Assembly (NCBI GenBank): GCA_964425225.1
Contig: CAYRMD010000019.1
Location: 1-64,000, forward strand
Origin: BPJU01 sp964425225
GTDB lineage: Bacteria > Planctomycetota > Planctomycetia > Pirellulales > Pirellulaceae
Reading direction: 5' to 3'
Length of the DNA stretch: 64,000 nt
Shown here: positions 47,997 to 57,302 of the stretch, piece after piece
How the letters are laid out: the number at the start of each line of letters is the position of its first letter
How positions within the stretch are numbered: the stretch's first letter is position 1
Notes under the pieces: generated by a model
What the model was told of the DNA's origin: nothing
Databases searched by the model: none
Seen by the model: the letters and a program-made list of their open reading frames with translations, nothing else
Program-made: the position numbers and the translations under genes

Positions 47997-49151
47997 ATGA
48001 TGGAAAAAGCACGCAAACATAATATTGCCGGGACACTCCTTCGCGAGCCGCTTTATTGGTTATTATTGGCAATGCCGGTAGCCGTGGTGCTTCGCTTCGT
48101 GGCGCCGCAGAGCCTTTGGCTTTTTGTTTTCTCGTGCATTGCCATTATTCCATTGGCTGGGTTAATGGGGCGGGCAACGGAAAATCTAGCGGAATCCGTT
48201 GGGGAAGGACTCGGAGGGCTGCTTAATGCGACGTTCGGTAACGCAGCGGAGCTGATCATTGCGTTGTTTTTTCTAGCTGCTGGTCCGCAAATGATACCAT
48301 TTGTAAAGGCCTCGGTAACGGGTTCGATTATCGGAAACATTTTGCTGGTGCTGGGATTGGCCTTACTCATCGGAGGAATGCGCTATCCGCGTCAGACTTT
48401 CAACCGGGTGGCGGCCGGTATGGCAGCTACGCTTTTGGTGTTGGCCTCCGTAGGACTGCTAATCCCCTCTTTTTACTGGAACGTGATTCCCGAACCGGCG
48501 AAGGCAGCAGGAGCCGTAGCAACGATCAGCGATGAAATCGCCGTCATTTTAGCTTTTGTCTATGTTTTGGGCCTTGTTTTCGCGCTCAAGACGCATCGGC
48601 ATTTATTTCTGAGCCAGCATGTCGACGCAGAGCATGCGCATCTGGGGCCCGAATGGGGATTGACTGCTTCGCTGGTGGTTCTTACGGCGGCAACCGTCGG
48701 TGTCGCCATAATGAGTGAGTTTCTCGTGGAATCTGTTGAACACGCGTGCGAAATACTCGGGATGAACCGCGTATTTGTGGGCGTAATCGTGGTGGCAGTA
48801 ATTGGAAATGCGGCTGAGCATTCTACGGCAATTTTGGTGGCGATGAAGAACAAGATGGATCTATCGCTCAATATCGCCATCGGTAGCGGACTGCAAATAG
48901 CATTGTTTGTAGCACCCGTGTTAGTTCTAGCCAGCCACCTGATGGGGCACCAACCGGCCATGGACTTGCACTTCACCTGGATGGAAGTGCTGGCAGTGAC
49001 AGTTTCGGTAGTGGTGTTGACTTTCGTATGCCAAGATGGGGAATGTCACTGGATGGAAGGCGTCTTGCTGCTGGCCTTGTACGCCATCTTGGGACTTGCG
49101 TTCTACCACATGCCCGTGGAAGCACCATTGGCCGGGATGGAGAGGCCCTGA
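47997..49151 (+). CDS. Calcium/proton exchanger (CaCA superfamily)
   Basis: Inner-membrane antiporter, Cax/VCX type. Two homologous halves of about five helices each. First alpha repeat: GEGLGGLLNATFGNAAELIIALFFL, SVTGSIIGNILLVLGLALLIGG; second: GVIVVAVIGNAAEHSTAILVA, IAIGSGLQIALFVAPVLVL. The GNAAE motifs are the ion-binding signatures. An acidic loop lies between the halves (HVDAEHAHLGPEWG). About 385 residues is typical. Start at ATG 47997 (MMEKARK); an upstream TTG at 47985 is in frame. It may be followed in the same transcript by rdgB (33 bases). Confidence 0.95.
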   Translation: MMEKARKHNIAGTLLREPLYWLLLAMPVAVVLRFVAPQSLWLFVFSCIAIIPLAGLMGRATENLAESVGEGLGGLLNATFGNAAELIIALFFLAAGPQMIPFVKASVTGSIIGNILLVLGLALLIGGMRYPRQTFNRVAAGMAATLLVLASVGLLIPSFYWNVIPEPAKAAGAVATISDEIAVILAFVYVLGLVFALKTHRHLFLSQHVDAEHAHLGPEWGLTASLVVLTAATVGVAIMSEFLVESVEHACEILGMNRVFVGVIVVAVIGNAAEHSTAILVAMKNKMDLSLNIAIGSGLQIALFVAPVLVLASHLMGHQPAMDLHFTWMEVLAVTVSVVVLTFVCQDGECHWMEGVLLLALYAILGLAFYHMPVEAPLAGMERP

Positions 49152-49184
49152 GATCTACAACCGCTTGTTTCCTATGTTACGGCT

Positions 49185-49835
49185 ATGATCCATCGCATCG
49201 TTGTCGGCTCGCACAACGTAAAAAAGAAAGAGGAATTAATGCGGCTCTTAGTTCCGCTTGGCATCGAAATCTGCAGTTTGTCGGACTTCCCCCACGCTTT
49301 AAAGGTACCCGAGTCCGGCTCGACGTTTGCTGAGAATGCTGCGCGAAAAGCTTCTCAGCAGGCGCGTCACTTGAAAGAGTGGGTATTGGCCGATGATAGC
49401 GGCCTATGCGTTGATGCACTGGGCGGTGCCCCGGGTGTCGCATCCGCCGTCTACGCAGGCCCTCAGGCCACCGACGAACAGAATAACCAACGGCTGCTCG
49501 AAGCTCTAGCCGAGGTGCCCGATGCCCAGCGCACTGCCCATTACGTGTGTCATTTGGCTTTGGCCGATCCGACGGGTACGATTCGTCTGACGTGCGAGGA
49601 GACGTGCTGCGGACGCATTACGCGACAACCACGAGGCTCGCACGGGTTTGGATACGATCCGTTATTCGAGCTTCCCGAGTATCGCCGGACTTTTGGAGAA
49701 CTGGGCGAACCGGCCAAATCGGTACTCAGTCATCGCGGTCGGGCTATGCGTGTGCTGTTGCGGCAGTTGCCACGGTTGCTTACTGAGCTGTCCCAGACAC
49801 AGAGCGACGATAGAAAGAAGCAGGTCGAGCGATAA
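49185..49835 (+). CDS. rdgB: RdgB/HAM1 non-canonical purine NTP pyrophosphatase
   Basis: House-cleaning enzyme that hydrolyses ITP, dITP and XTP to the monophosphates. Seen: N-terminal VVGSHNVKKKEEL, the substrate loop FAENAARKA, metal-binding WVLADDSGLCVDALGGAPGV, the YAG after it, and the C-terminal GSHGFGYDPLFEL and KSVLSHRGRAM. All family blocks are present. The length of 216 is slightly more than usual because of a charged C-terminal tail. Likely co-transcribed with the exchanger upstream. Its stop codon lies in the loop of a 13-bp hairpin. Confidence 0.96.
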   Translation: MIHRIVVGSHNVKKKEELMRLLVPLGIEICSLSDFPHALKVPESGSTFAENAARKASQQARHLKEWVLADDSGLCVDALGGAPGVASAVYAGPQATDEQNNQRLLEALAEVPDAQRTAHYVCHLALADPTGTIRLTCEETCCGRITRQPRGSHGFGYDPLFELPEYRRTFGELGEPAKSVLSHRGRAMRVLLRQLPRLLTELSQTQSDDRKKQVER

Positions 49836-49850
49836 CCCGCTCGACCTGCT
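49819..49850 (+). terminator. Hairpin overlapping the rdgB stop codon
   Basis: A perfect 13-bp stem AGCAGGTCGAGCG/CGCTCGACCTGCT with a 6-base loop ATAACC that contains the TAA stop (49833-49835). It is followed by GAATAAAT rather than a T run, so it may be a weak or Rho-assisted terminator, or protect the 3' end of the transcript. Confidence 0.6.
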
Positions 49851-49948
49851 GAATAAATACGAGGCGCCGCCTCGAACTATAAATCTCCACGTTGCTTTAT
49901 GATCATACCGATGGCGGAACAAGAATCAAGAGTTTTTGGAGCCATAGC

Positions 49949-50305
49949 GTGCCCTGGCGTACATTTCTTTATGTAATCTGGCTTGCACTATACGTAGTAG
50001 TATTGGCGGCAGTAGCTGTTGCGCTTTTTCAGACGCGCCGCCAGGTACTCATCATCTATACGACGGCCGAGGCACAACAGGATTGGCAGAAGTGGGTGGC
50101 CGAAGCGAAGCGCCAGGAACAGGGTGAAGGTCCCGTGCGACGTCGAGCCCCGCGCGTAAGCGAACCCCCAGCCGCCATTCTGATGCGAGACCATTTTGCC
50201 ACATGCCTCGCCGGTGCCCTTATCCTGTCATCAGCCCTTTATTGGTCGCTAGCCTTCATGCTTCATGGGGCTTTCTTCGTGCGACACCCACAGCCCCCCG
50301 GTTGA
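49949..50305 (+). CDS. Two-helix membrane protein of unknown function
   Basis: 118 residues. One transmembrane helix near the N-terminus (YVIWLALYVVVLAAVAVALF), a polar, arginine-rich middle (about 35-75, RRRAPRVSEPP), and a second helix (ATCLAGALILSSALYWSLAFM). GTG 49949 is preferred because GGAG lies seven bases upstream; a TTG at 49892 opens the same frame earlier. I do not recognise the family. It follows the rdgB hairpin by 98 bases. Confidence 0.6.
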   Translation: MPWRTFLYVIWLALYVVVLAAVAVALFQTRRQVLIIYTTAEAQQDWQKWVAEAKRQEQGEGPVRRRAPRVSEPPAAILMRDHFATCLAGALILSSALYWSLAFMLHGAFFVRHPQPPG

Positions 50306-50627
50306 TTTCACACGAAGTAATTCTGAAACGCTCATTCATATGCAACGCAAACGCGCTAAGGTGCAAAGGCGCTACAAAGATACCATCGAGCGTAAATCGC
50401 CTGGCTACGTGTTAACGTATTTTCGTTTTTGCGTTTCCGCAGTTCGTTGACATCGTGCCTGTAATCAATTAAGCGCTCACGCAAACGTTGGAGATGCACG
50501 ACAACGCAACACTACGCGCTCAATCACCTCAATTCAAAACGCATACACGCCGAAACACGTGGGAATTTTTTGCTTCATTCCACCGGTGTCGTTCTGCGAG
50601 GCTGAAAATGGCAACATGAAATGCACA
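50306..50627. other. Intergenic region with a repeat
   Basis: 322 bases between the converging two-helix protein and CehA-like genes. It holds the repeat at 50343-50445. Nothing else is seen. Confidence 0.4.
50343..50445. repeat. Palindromic GCGCAAAGGC-type repeat
   Basis: Left arm CAACGCAAACGCGCTAAGG and TGCAAAGGCGCTACAAAGA, right arm TATTTTCGTTTTTGCGTTTC. The arms are purine-rich and pyrimidine-rich respectively and partly complementary. Confidence 0.55.
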
Positions 50628-52913
50628 CTACGGGTCGGTACATTCTTCCAGAATTCGCCGGTAGGTTTGCCGGGCCACTTCATAGGCTTCGGCTGCTTCC
50701 TCACGCTCCTGAGGTCGGATACGATCTTTTTTGGCGTTCCAGCAAACGTCCACGGCTTTCAGGCACCATTCAGCACTACGCCGGCTGGCCCGAATCGGAC
50801 GTCCGTCAACTTCGACGAAAATAGGATTGGTATGGCAAGACGGAAAGATTCTCAGTGCCACCCAACAGGACTTTTGAGGGCGGTACTGGAAACGCTGTGT
50901 CTCGACTCGGCCATCTGCTTCTAACTCGCGTTGCTCGACCGCAACACCATTGACAATTAACTCGACCGGTACCTTTCTAGTGTTGCCAATTCGAGCCCGT
51001 TCAATGTGCCAGTAGGGCTTCTGGTCCAGGGGCAGGGAGCGAATCGATTCTTGCGGTGTTTCGGCCAACCATCCGGCAGCCCGTACCGAGATGTCAAGCG
51101 TTTCACCGGAACGACAGGCCAAGACGCTGGGACGGCCGTCTTTACCCGGTTGACCGACTTCAAGTCCGTTGATTTGGAAGTCAAAAAGATGACTAAGTCC
51201 ATCGCAGCAATAGCTTCGGCCGTCACGGATTCCCATCACCCATGCATCGTAGTTTAGAGGCTGGTCGGGTGGCAATTTCACGTACGCGCGTCCCAACCCT
51301 ACCCGCTCACCGTAGATGCATGGAAAATCGGTTTCACCACTAATACGGCATGTGAAACCGCAATTGAGTGTATGATACCAGATGTTAAGCTCCCAAACTG
51401 CGGGCGTATCCACGGCGGATATGAAATCACATACTCCATGCACGACGTCGACAATGTACTCGTTGGCTCCGATCCCATCGAACGCCGGCATGTTATAATT
51501 GGGTAGTTCGTTACCGGGCACTGCTAATCCCCAACCGCTATGCGAAAAACCAACTACGCCTCCTTGCTCTTTTCCCCAACGGAGAACGGGCAAATCCCAG
51601 CTCGGCCACTCTTCAATGCGCGTGGTACCCGGGTAGTCATCCTCTTTGAGACGCAGCAAGCAGAGATGGCCGGCATGAGAGCTAGGAAAACCAGAAACTT
51701 CCACGTCATACCGCATCAGGTATTTGTCTGTTGATAGTTTGCTGACGTCACCTTGGAAGAATTGCTTTTGGTAATACCAACACGGCCCCCAGGAAAGAAC
51801 ACATCCCACGTTAAGATCCTCTCCCAGGATATGCCGCATCATATCTTGAGGTGTTACCCCTTCGGTGGGCGATTCATAGTGAGCACAACCTGCGGCGTGG
51901 ACATGGTGATCACCGGAATACCAGTGGTAATCAGCCATGCGGATCCAGCGTTCCAAGACAAAGCGTTCTCGGTGCTTTTGAACGCGAGGAACCGTAATGG
52001 TGCGCTCCAGCCGCAGGTACTCGGGACCACGAGTATAGGTCACTTGATAGACGCCCGGCGGCAACAGAACCGATTCTCCATCGAAGCGATAAATCTGGTC
52101 ATGGAAAAAGAAATCGGGCGCCAATCGCCGCGAGCGGGCCGGATAGACACGTCCTTGACCATCACGAAAGACGAATTGGCCCATGGTGGGCGAACCATCC
52201 GTGTCACGCACTTCCAGAATTACTTCTACCGCCGGCTCGGCCTCAAACAGTACAGGTAGCTCGCTGCGAAAACCTAAATCTTGAGTACCTTGCCCCACAT
52301 CGAAAACTAACGTAGCCTCTCGCTTTCCCGCATCACGGCTATAGATCTGCACGATCCGGTATTCGAGCGCTAAACCTGAGAGTCTCGGCAAAAGCGGCTG
52401 CTGATCGAATGTGGCAATATCCAGCCATCGGTTTTCCACATCCGCCGGAGTAATCGACTGTGCTGGGGCGGGAGATGCAGTAGAGCGCCGATGAATAGGC
52501 GCTGCTTGCGGGCTAGTGACCCTGAGCATACCGGTCACGCCGCCCTCGTTGTGCACCTTTACTAAAAAGACCGACCAGCCGTGCTGGACCAAATGTGCCG
52601 CTACCGGGCCCCGCTGGACCTTGACACGACTTTCCGGGTTGATGTGCACGGCCGCAAGCACCAGGGGATCCAGCGCCTGTTGGATGGCAACCACAGACTC
52701 GGGACCTTCCTGGTCGAGAGATTCTTGCACTTGTACCAGGCGTTGGCCCGTAATCGGCTGACCTAGGAATTCCAAGGCATTCAAAAGGCGGCGCACTTGT
52801 GCTTTTACAGGTTGCGCTTCCACTCCCCCGACGATGGGTACCTCTTCTGCACTTACCGCCGACACGACCAGCATAGCTGCGGCTGCCCATTGCCACGCCA
52901 TCTTATTCTTCAT
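50628..52913 (-). CDS. CehA/McbA-type metallohydrolase, exported
   Basis: 761 residues. Signal peptide MAWQWAAAAMLVVSAVSAEE. The middle carries the PHP-like CehA/McbA core: YHWYSGDHHVHAAGCAHYES, then VGCVLSWGPCWYYQKQF, GHLCLLRLKEDDYPG, GGVVGFSHSGWGLAVPG, IGANEYIVDVVHG and the C-terminal LNYDAWVMGIRDGRSYCCDG. Histidines in GDHHVH and SHSG are likely metal ligands. CehA-like enzymes hydrolyse esters or phosphodiesters; the substrate here is unknown. Flanking beta-rich domains at both ends are not recognised. The ATG at 52913 is favoured over 52937 because AGAGGAG lies seven bases upstream. Confidence 0.85.
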   Translation of the reverse strand: MKNKMAWQWAAAAMLVVSAVSAEEVPIVGGVEAQPVKAQVRRLLNALEFLGQPITGQRLVQVQESLDQEGPESVVAIQQALDPLVLAAVHINPESRVKVQRGPVAAHLVQHGWSVFLVKVHNEGGVTGMLRVTSPQAAPIHRRSTASPAPAQSITPADVENRWLDIATFDQQPLLPRLSGLALEYRIVQIYSRDAGKREATLVFDVGQGTQDLGFRSELPVLFEAEPAVEVILEVRDTDGSPTMGQFVFRDGQGRVYPARSRRLAPDFFFHDQIYRFDGESVLLPPGVYQVTYTRGPEYLRLERTITVPRVQKHRERFVLERWIRMADYHWYSGDHHVHAAGCAHYESPTEGVTPQDMMRHILGEDLNVGCVLSWGPCWYYQKQFFQGDVSKLSTDKYLMRYDVEVSGFPSSHAGHLCLLRLKEDDYPGTTRIEEWPSWDLPVLRWGKEQGGVVGFSHSGWGLAVPGNELPNYNMPAFDGIGANEYIVDVVHGVCDFISAVDTPAVWELNIWYHTLNCGFTCRISGETDFPCIYGERVGLGRAYVKLPPDQPLNYDAWVMGIRDGRSYCCDGLSHLFDFQINGLEVGQPGKDGRPSVLACRSGETLDISVRAAGWLAETPQESIRSLPLDQKPYWHIERARIGNTRKVPVELIVNGVAVEQRELEADGRVETQRFQYRPQKSCWVALRIFPSCHTNPIFVEVDGRPIRASRRSAEWCLKAVDVCWNAKKDRIRPQEREEAAEAYEVARQTYRRILEECTDP

Positions 52914-53081
52914 GGTAGCGCTCCTCTGCGCGTTCAAGAAAGTCGTTTTGCGGCCGCTCCGGTTCTGGGTGGCGATTGGACGTAAATCTCATAGCATATC
53001 GTCCAAATCTGCGCGCCGTACGTGGCCCGCTTTGCTACTACCACCTTTAGCCTCGCGCTGGAAACTATTTAGGGTTCAAGC

Positions 53082-53546
53082 TTAGAACCATTCCTGTTTG
53101 TACAGAACGTATTTGCGGTAAAAATCTGCGTCGGGCGTGCACAAATATATAATGTCCTCGATTAAACCGATAATCGACGTGACAGGGGATAGTAGGCCGC
53201 ACGAAAAAAGGGTAAGAAGCGGCATTAGAATGCCGGGTGCCGCAAAACCGAGTACGAACTTATGGATGCCGAAAGCTCCAAGAAATATGCCGAGGATACC
53301 AGCAGCGATGCGCTTCGACCGGATCGCCGACGCAGCTTCGGGTGGGATGGGTGGAGGCGTGCTGCTGCTAGTACGGTCCAAGTCGACAATCACTGAAGCA
53401 ATCGGAGCCCAGTCCGTCATTCCCATTCGCCACACCAAATCATCTGGACGGATCCTTCCCGCGGCGTAGTACTGCCGTAGCTCGGTGTCTGAATAAGGTC
53501 CCAACCGCTGCCCCGACGCATTAGCCACGTACCATTCGCTGCTCAC
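53082..53546 (-). CDS. GYF_2 (DUF4339) and TM2-domain membrane protein
   Basis: 154 residues. N-terminal GYF_2 domain about 5-50 (EWYVANASGQRLGPYSDTEL, then DDLVWRMGMTDWAPI), a proline-rich linker (STPPPIPP), and the TM2 domain about 75-135 with two helices flanking the conserved AAGILGIFLGAFGIHKFVLG and IGLIEDIIYL. This pair of domains is common in planctomycetes and is thought to bind proline-rich partners at the membrane; the partner here is unknown. Confidence 0.9.
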   Translation of the reverse strand: MSSEWYVANASGQRLGPYSDTELRQYYAAGRIRPDDLVWRMGMTDWAPIASVIVDLDRTSSSTPPPIPPEAASAIRSKRIAAGILGIFLGAFGIHKFVLGFAAPGILMPLLTLFSCGLLSPVTSIIGLIEDIIYLCTPDADFYRKYVLYKQEWF

Positions 53547-53806
53547 TTATCGGCTCCCTGACACACACGTTTCCGATTCGGACATTTGTGTCACCGGTTT
53601 GTAACCTGCTGTGTTATACTGCATGGACCGACTGGTTGCCAGATGTGAGTTGGGTTCTCGCTGGGGATGAAGTAGGTTATTATGGGCAGACGCTCCGAAA
53701 GGCCGCCGGGATCCGGCGTCAGTACCGCAATTGGTAACCGGCGGTTTGTTTTACGGCGTATACCCACTACGGTACAAGCGCAACGGCTACACTCAGGGAG
53801 CATTTC

Positions 53807-55285
53807 ATGAGTAGTGTCTCTGCGTCGAGTACACCGACACATAGTCGCTGGGTGGTCGGTCTGATTTGTTTTATCGCGGCGATTGGATTTGCTTTCGACA
53901 TTTATGAGTTATTGATGTTACCCCTGATAGTACGTCCGGCGCTGTTGGAGCTAGGCAAGCTGCAACCCGGCACTCCCGAGTTCGGTCGTTGGGCTGCGGT
54001 GTTGTTCTATGTACCCGCGATCGCCGGCGGCATATTCGGTTTATTAGGGGGCTATTTGACCGACCGATTGGGACGCCGTCGCGTATTGACCTGGAGCATC
54101 CTGCTCTATGCTTTTTCTGCCTTTGCGGCAGGGTATTCCACGAATTTGTACATGTTGCTCTTCTTTCGTTGCCTGGTTTTTGTGGGAGTGTGCGTAGAAT
54201 TCGTGGCGGCGGTAGCGTGGTTGTCGGAGTTGTTCCCCGACCATCGACGGCGAGAGGCGGTTCTGGGATGGACCCAGTTCTTTTCCTCGTTTGGTGGACT
54301 TTTAGTCGCTGTCGCTAACGGGATCGCAAGTGATTGGGCTCAGGGAAAACCGGCGCAGTTGTTCGGCAATATCGCCTTGCCCGCCGTCCGCTTGCCGGAG
54401 ATTCACCTGCCGGAGTTTCTGTCTTTTCTTGGTCATATCCAAGACGCCTCCGCCCCGTGGCGCTATACGCTAATGTCTGGCCTACTGCCAGCTCTGCCGT
54501 TGATTGTGATCCGACCGTTTCTACCGGAATCCCCTGCGTGGTACGCCAAGAAGCGGGCGGGCACGCTCCGTAGACCTTCGATTCAAGCATTGTTTGCGCC
54601 GGAACTGCTTCGTGTCACCTTGGTCACGACCGCCATGTTCGCGTGCAGCCTGGGTGCAGCTTTCGGAGCCATCCAGATGATTCCGCAAATCGTTCCGGGT
54701 TTGCCGGATCTTCAAGCGCAGATTGCTCGTGAAACCGAGGGACTATCAGCGCAAGAAGCTCGGCGAGCTAAGTCGCTCAAGGAACAAGCGACGGCAGCTC
54801 ACGTCCAAAAAATACAAGAGGTCGGTGGTTTGGTTGGCCGTGGAGCTTTTGCTGTATTGACGCTCTGGATCATCAGTCGGCGTCTATTGATCCGCGTATT
54901 CCAAATACCTGGGATGTTGTTGATGCCGGTGATTTTTGCTTGGGCGGCGCGAGTCAACTTGTATCTTTTAGAAGTCGGCGCATTCTTGGCAGGATTTTTC
55001 ACGGTTGCTCAATTGAGTTTTTGGGGCAACTATTTGCCGCGCGTCTATCCGCTCCATTTGCGCGGCACGGGTGAGAGTTTTGCTGCTAATATCGGAGGAC
55101 GGCTCATTGGCACTTCGTTCGCATTTGTGTCGAACTTGCTTGCCGCAGCCGCTTTCTTACCCGGCGAAAGTCATCCGGAAAAAATGGCTTATACCGCAGC
55201 GATTGTCGGCACCAGCGTGTACGTTGTGGGATTCCTGCTGAGCTTCGCCATGCCGGAGCCGAAAACGTCGCGCGTCGATGAGTAA
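53807..55285 (+). CDS. Major facilitator superfamily transporter
   Basis: 492 residues, about 12 hydrophobic segments. Seen: helix 1 with GLICFIAAIGFAFDIYE, the loop 2-3 motif GGYLTDRLGRRRVLTWS, helix 4-5 ELFPDHRRREAVLG, a large central loop with a charged helical stretch (about 305-335, RETEGLSAQEARRAKSLKEQ), and helices 7-12 ending FVSNLLAAAAF...GTSVYVVGFLLSFAMPEP. The motifs resemble the sugar/aromatic-acid metabolite:H+ symporter part of MFS, but the substrate is not known. AGGGAG lies seven bases before ATG 53807. No neighbour indicates the cargo. Confidence 0.93.
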   Translation: MSSVSASSTPTHSRWVVGLICFIAAIGFAFDIYELLMLPLIVRPALLELGKLQPGTPEFGRWAAVLFYVPAIAGGIFGLLGGYLTDRLGRRRVLTWSILLYAFSAFAAGYSTNLYMLLFFRCLVFVGVCVEFVAAVAWLSELFPDHRRREAVLGWTQFFSSFGGLLVAVANGIASDWAQGKPAQLFGNIALPAVRLPEIHLPEFLSFLGHIQDASAPWRYTLMSGLLPALPLIVIRPFLPESPAWYAKKRAGTLRRPSIQALFAPELLRVTLVTTAMFACSLGAAFGAIQMIPQIVPGLPDLQAQIARETEGLSAQEARRAKSLKEQATAAHVQKIQEVGGLVGRGAFAVLTLWIISRRLLIRVFQIPGMLLMPVIFAWAARVNLYLLEVGAFLAGFFTVAQLSFWGNYLPRVYPLHLRGTGESFAANIGGRLIGTSFAFVSNLLAAAAFLPGESHPEKMAYTAAIVGTSVYVVGFLLSFAMPEPKTSRVDE

Positions 55286-56004
55286 GCCCGACTTTGGCTG
55301 TCTCGACGGCTCCCGTATGGGGAATGGTTTAACGCAGAGGCACAAAGGCGCTGAGGCGCAATCACAGAGAGCAAAGCCGCAAGTTGCCCACTTGCCTGTT
55401 GAGTCTCGGTGCCTTTGCATTACGGCAAAAGGGGTGCTCTCGTTGGCTGTTTCCCCTCTGAAAGTTAAGCCAAGGCGGCGCCTCGAAAACCGATGGCTCA
55501 GGATCCCGAGCGGAGAATGAGACTAACGTGGAAGAGTCCCCAACGGCACTGTGGACTTGTCGAAACATAACGGCCGTTTTGGCAGCCCATATCTTGGCAC
55601 CGCTAGCTTGACCTAGCCATCAAGAAATCTCTGAAACGATCTCTAACACTATTTGCGATCTGCGGTCGATTCGCTCTGGTGGCAGCCTAGATTGCATACA
55701 GTGGTACTACTCGAGCTAACCGGAAATAACGGCTCAACATTGGGCGTGTCGGGTTGGTTGGTGTCTTTTAGCAGGAAACACGGATCACCCAGTTGTCGCA
55801 CGCACAACTGGGGTTCAGTGTTCGGCTCAAATGGATTGCTCTCGGGGAGTGTACACACTGATTGAGCGGTTCAGCCGGACATACAAGGGGCATAGCGCTG
55901 TGTCGCTAGGGCCTGCCTGCCGACTGGCAAGCGCTGCACTTCGTGCGACAATGACTAACGGAGCGTGTTACAGCTAGTTTCCTCGAAGCATACGAGAATC
56001 AGCG
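55286..56004. other. Intergenic region with a repeat
   Basis: About 720 bases between the MFS and comF genes. It holds the repeat at 55328-55450. A 70-codon frame at 55653-55865 has no recognised motif. Nothing else is seen. Confidence 0.4.
55328..55450. repeat. Palindromic GCGCAAAGGC-type repeat
   Basis: Left arm TTTAACGCAGAGGCACAAAG and GCGCTGAGGCGCAATCACAG, right arm CTCGGTGCCTTTGCATTACG. Same layout as the copies at 20351, 50343 and 58415. Confidence 0.6.
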
Positions 56005-56964
56005 ATGCGCGGTGCGTGGCGGTGGATGATACGAGGCATCGTTCGGGGCGGAGCTGAAGTCTGGGCTCGCGCTACGGATCTCGTATTTCCGCCTATGTGC
56101 CGCCTGTGCAGCGCCAGCATAGAGTCACCGCGTGATACCGATTTTTTTTGCGAGAAGTGCAGCGAGCAACTTCGACCATTCGATCTACCGTTGTGCGCAC
56201 GGTGCGCCCACCCGCTGCCGGACTTTATTACGCATGTCGAGCGTTGTCCGCACTGTGTGCATCGCGACTATCCATTTGCCGCCGCTATGGCGTTTGGGCC
56301 GTATGATGGCCAGTTGCGTCGGGCCATCATCCTTGCCAAACAACGTCGCTATGAACCCCTCGCGACCGCACTGGGGCATCTGCTAGCCGGTCGGCTATTG
56401 ACAAACTGGCACGGATATCGGCCCGAGGTTGTAATTTCCATGCCGATGCATTGGTGGCGCCGGTTGGTACGTTCGGTCAACAATGTCGAACGCATCGCTG
56501 AAGTAGTCGGTGCAGCTTACGATGTGCCGGTAAGTTGCTGGAATCTGTTTGTGAAGCGTCCTACTGCTAAACAGGGGACGCTATTGCCCAACGAACGATT
56601 TTCAAATGTGAAGGATGCTTTTGGAGTTTGTGCTCCGCACCGCCTACGCAATAAGCGGATATTACTGGTAGATGACGTACTAACTACCGGTGCCACGGCC
56701 AGTGCGGCAGCGCGGGCACTGTTGCGGGCCGGTGCGGCGGAGGTGCGGATCGCCGTCGTGGCTCGAGCTCTCGGTTCGCCAATGCCGGATCGCACCCCAA
56801 TGAACGACGATTCGGCAGTGACACCGCCTTACTCCCAGGAGCACCCAAACGCGCCTGACTCGCTCCGGGAACCACCAGTGGTGCGTGGTGTAGAGCACCT
56901 CGGGGCTTCGATGGAAGTAACAACAGGTGCCTTACCCGGAAAACAAGGGAGCCAGTCTGAATAA
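56005..56964 (+). CDS. comF: ComF family phosphoribosyltransferase-like protein
   Basis: 319 residues. N-terminal zinc-finger part with CRLCSASIESPRDTDFFCEKC and CARCAHPLPDFITHVERCPHC, then the PRTase fold: AMAFGPYDGQLRRAIILAKQ, VVISMPMHWWRRLVRSVNN, VKRPTAKQGTLLPNERFSNV and the PRPP loop RILLVDDVLTTGATASAAAR. ComF proteins are linked to DNA uptake in competent bacteria; here no com genes are adjacent. The last 55 residues (GSPMPDRTPMNDD onward) extend beyond the family and look disordered. Confidence 0.93.
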   Translation: MRGAWRWMIRGIVRGGAEVWARATDLVFPPMCRLCSASIESPRDTDFFCEKCSEQLRPFDLPLCARCAHPLPDFITHVERCPHCVHRDYPFAAAMAFGPYDGQLRRAIILAKQRRYEPLATALGHLLAGRLLTNWHGYRPEVVISMPMHWWRRLVRSVNNVERIAEVVGAAYDVPVSCWNLFVKRPTAKQGTLLPNERFSNVKDAFGVCAPHRLRNKRILLVDDVLTTGATASAAARALLRAGAAEVRIAVVARALGSPMPDRTPMNDDSAVTPPYSQEHPNAPDSLREPPVVRGVEHLGASMEVTTGALPGKQGSQSE

Positions 56965-57302
56965 CGGAACACACCACGCCCAACGTAGACGCGGTCGGCG
57001 CGGCTAGATAAACAAGATAGTCGTTGTTCAATGGGAGCGCATCAAGACAAAAAACGTTCCGAAACATGTTGGTCGCTCTACCCATGAGTGTTCAACAGTT
57101 CCGAGGGACTCAGTATGGCTGTACCTGCACCTCGTGTTTCTCCCCGAAAAAAAGCAATTCCATTTGATTCTGCTGGTTGGGGGGCCGGTTGGTGCCGAAC
57201 TAACGACCGTGTTACCTTCGGCGAAGGGAAGGCGCATGTAGTTCGAGCAGGGCGCAAGGCGAACCAGCAACAACCGAAACCACTGCTGGGAGAGAGGACC
57301 GC
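56965..57302. other. Space before hemC with a dubious short frame
   Basis: 338 bases. A 72-codon frame (57088-57306; internal ATG 57115) overlaps the hemC ATG by four bases (ATGA), the arrangement seen in coupled genes, and starts MAVPAPRVSPRKKA from the inner ATG, faintly like ribosomal protein L32, but the rest lacks L32 features and a zinc ribbon. I do not support it as a gene. Confidence 0.3.
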
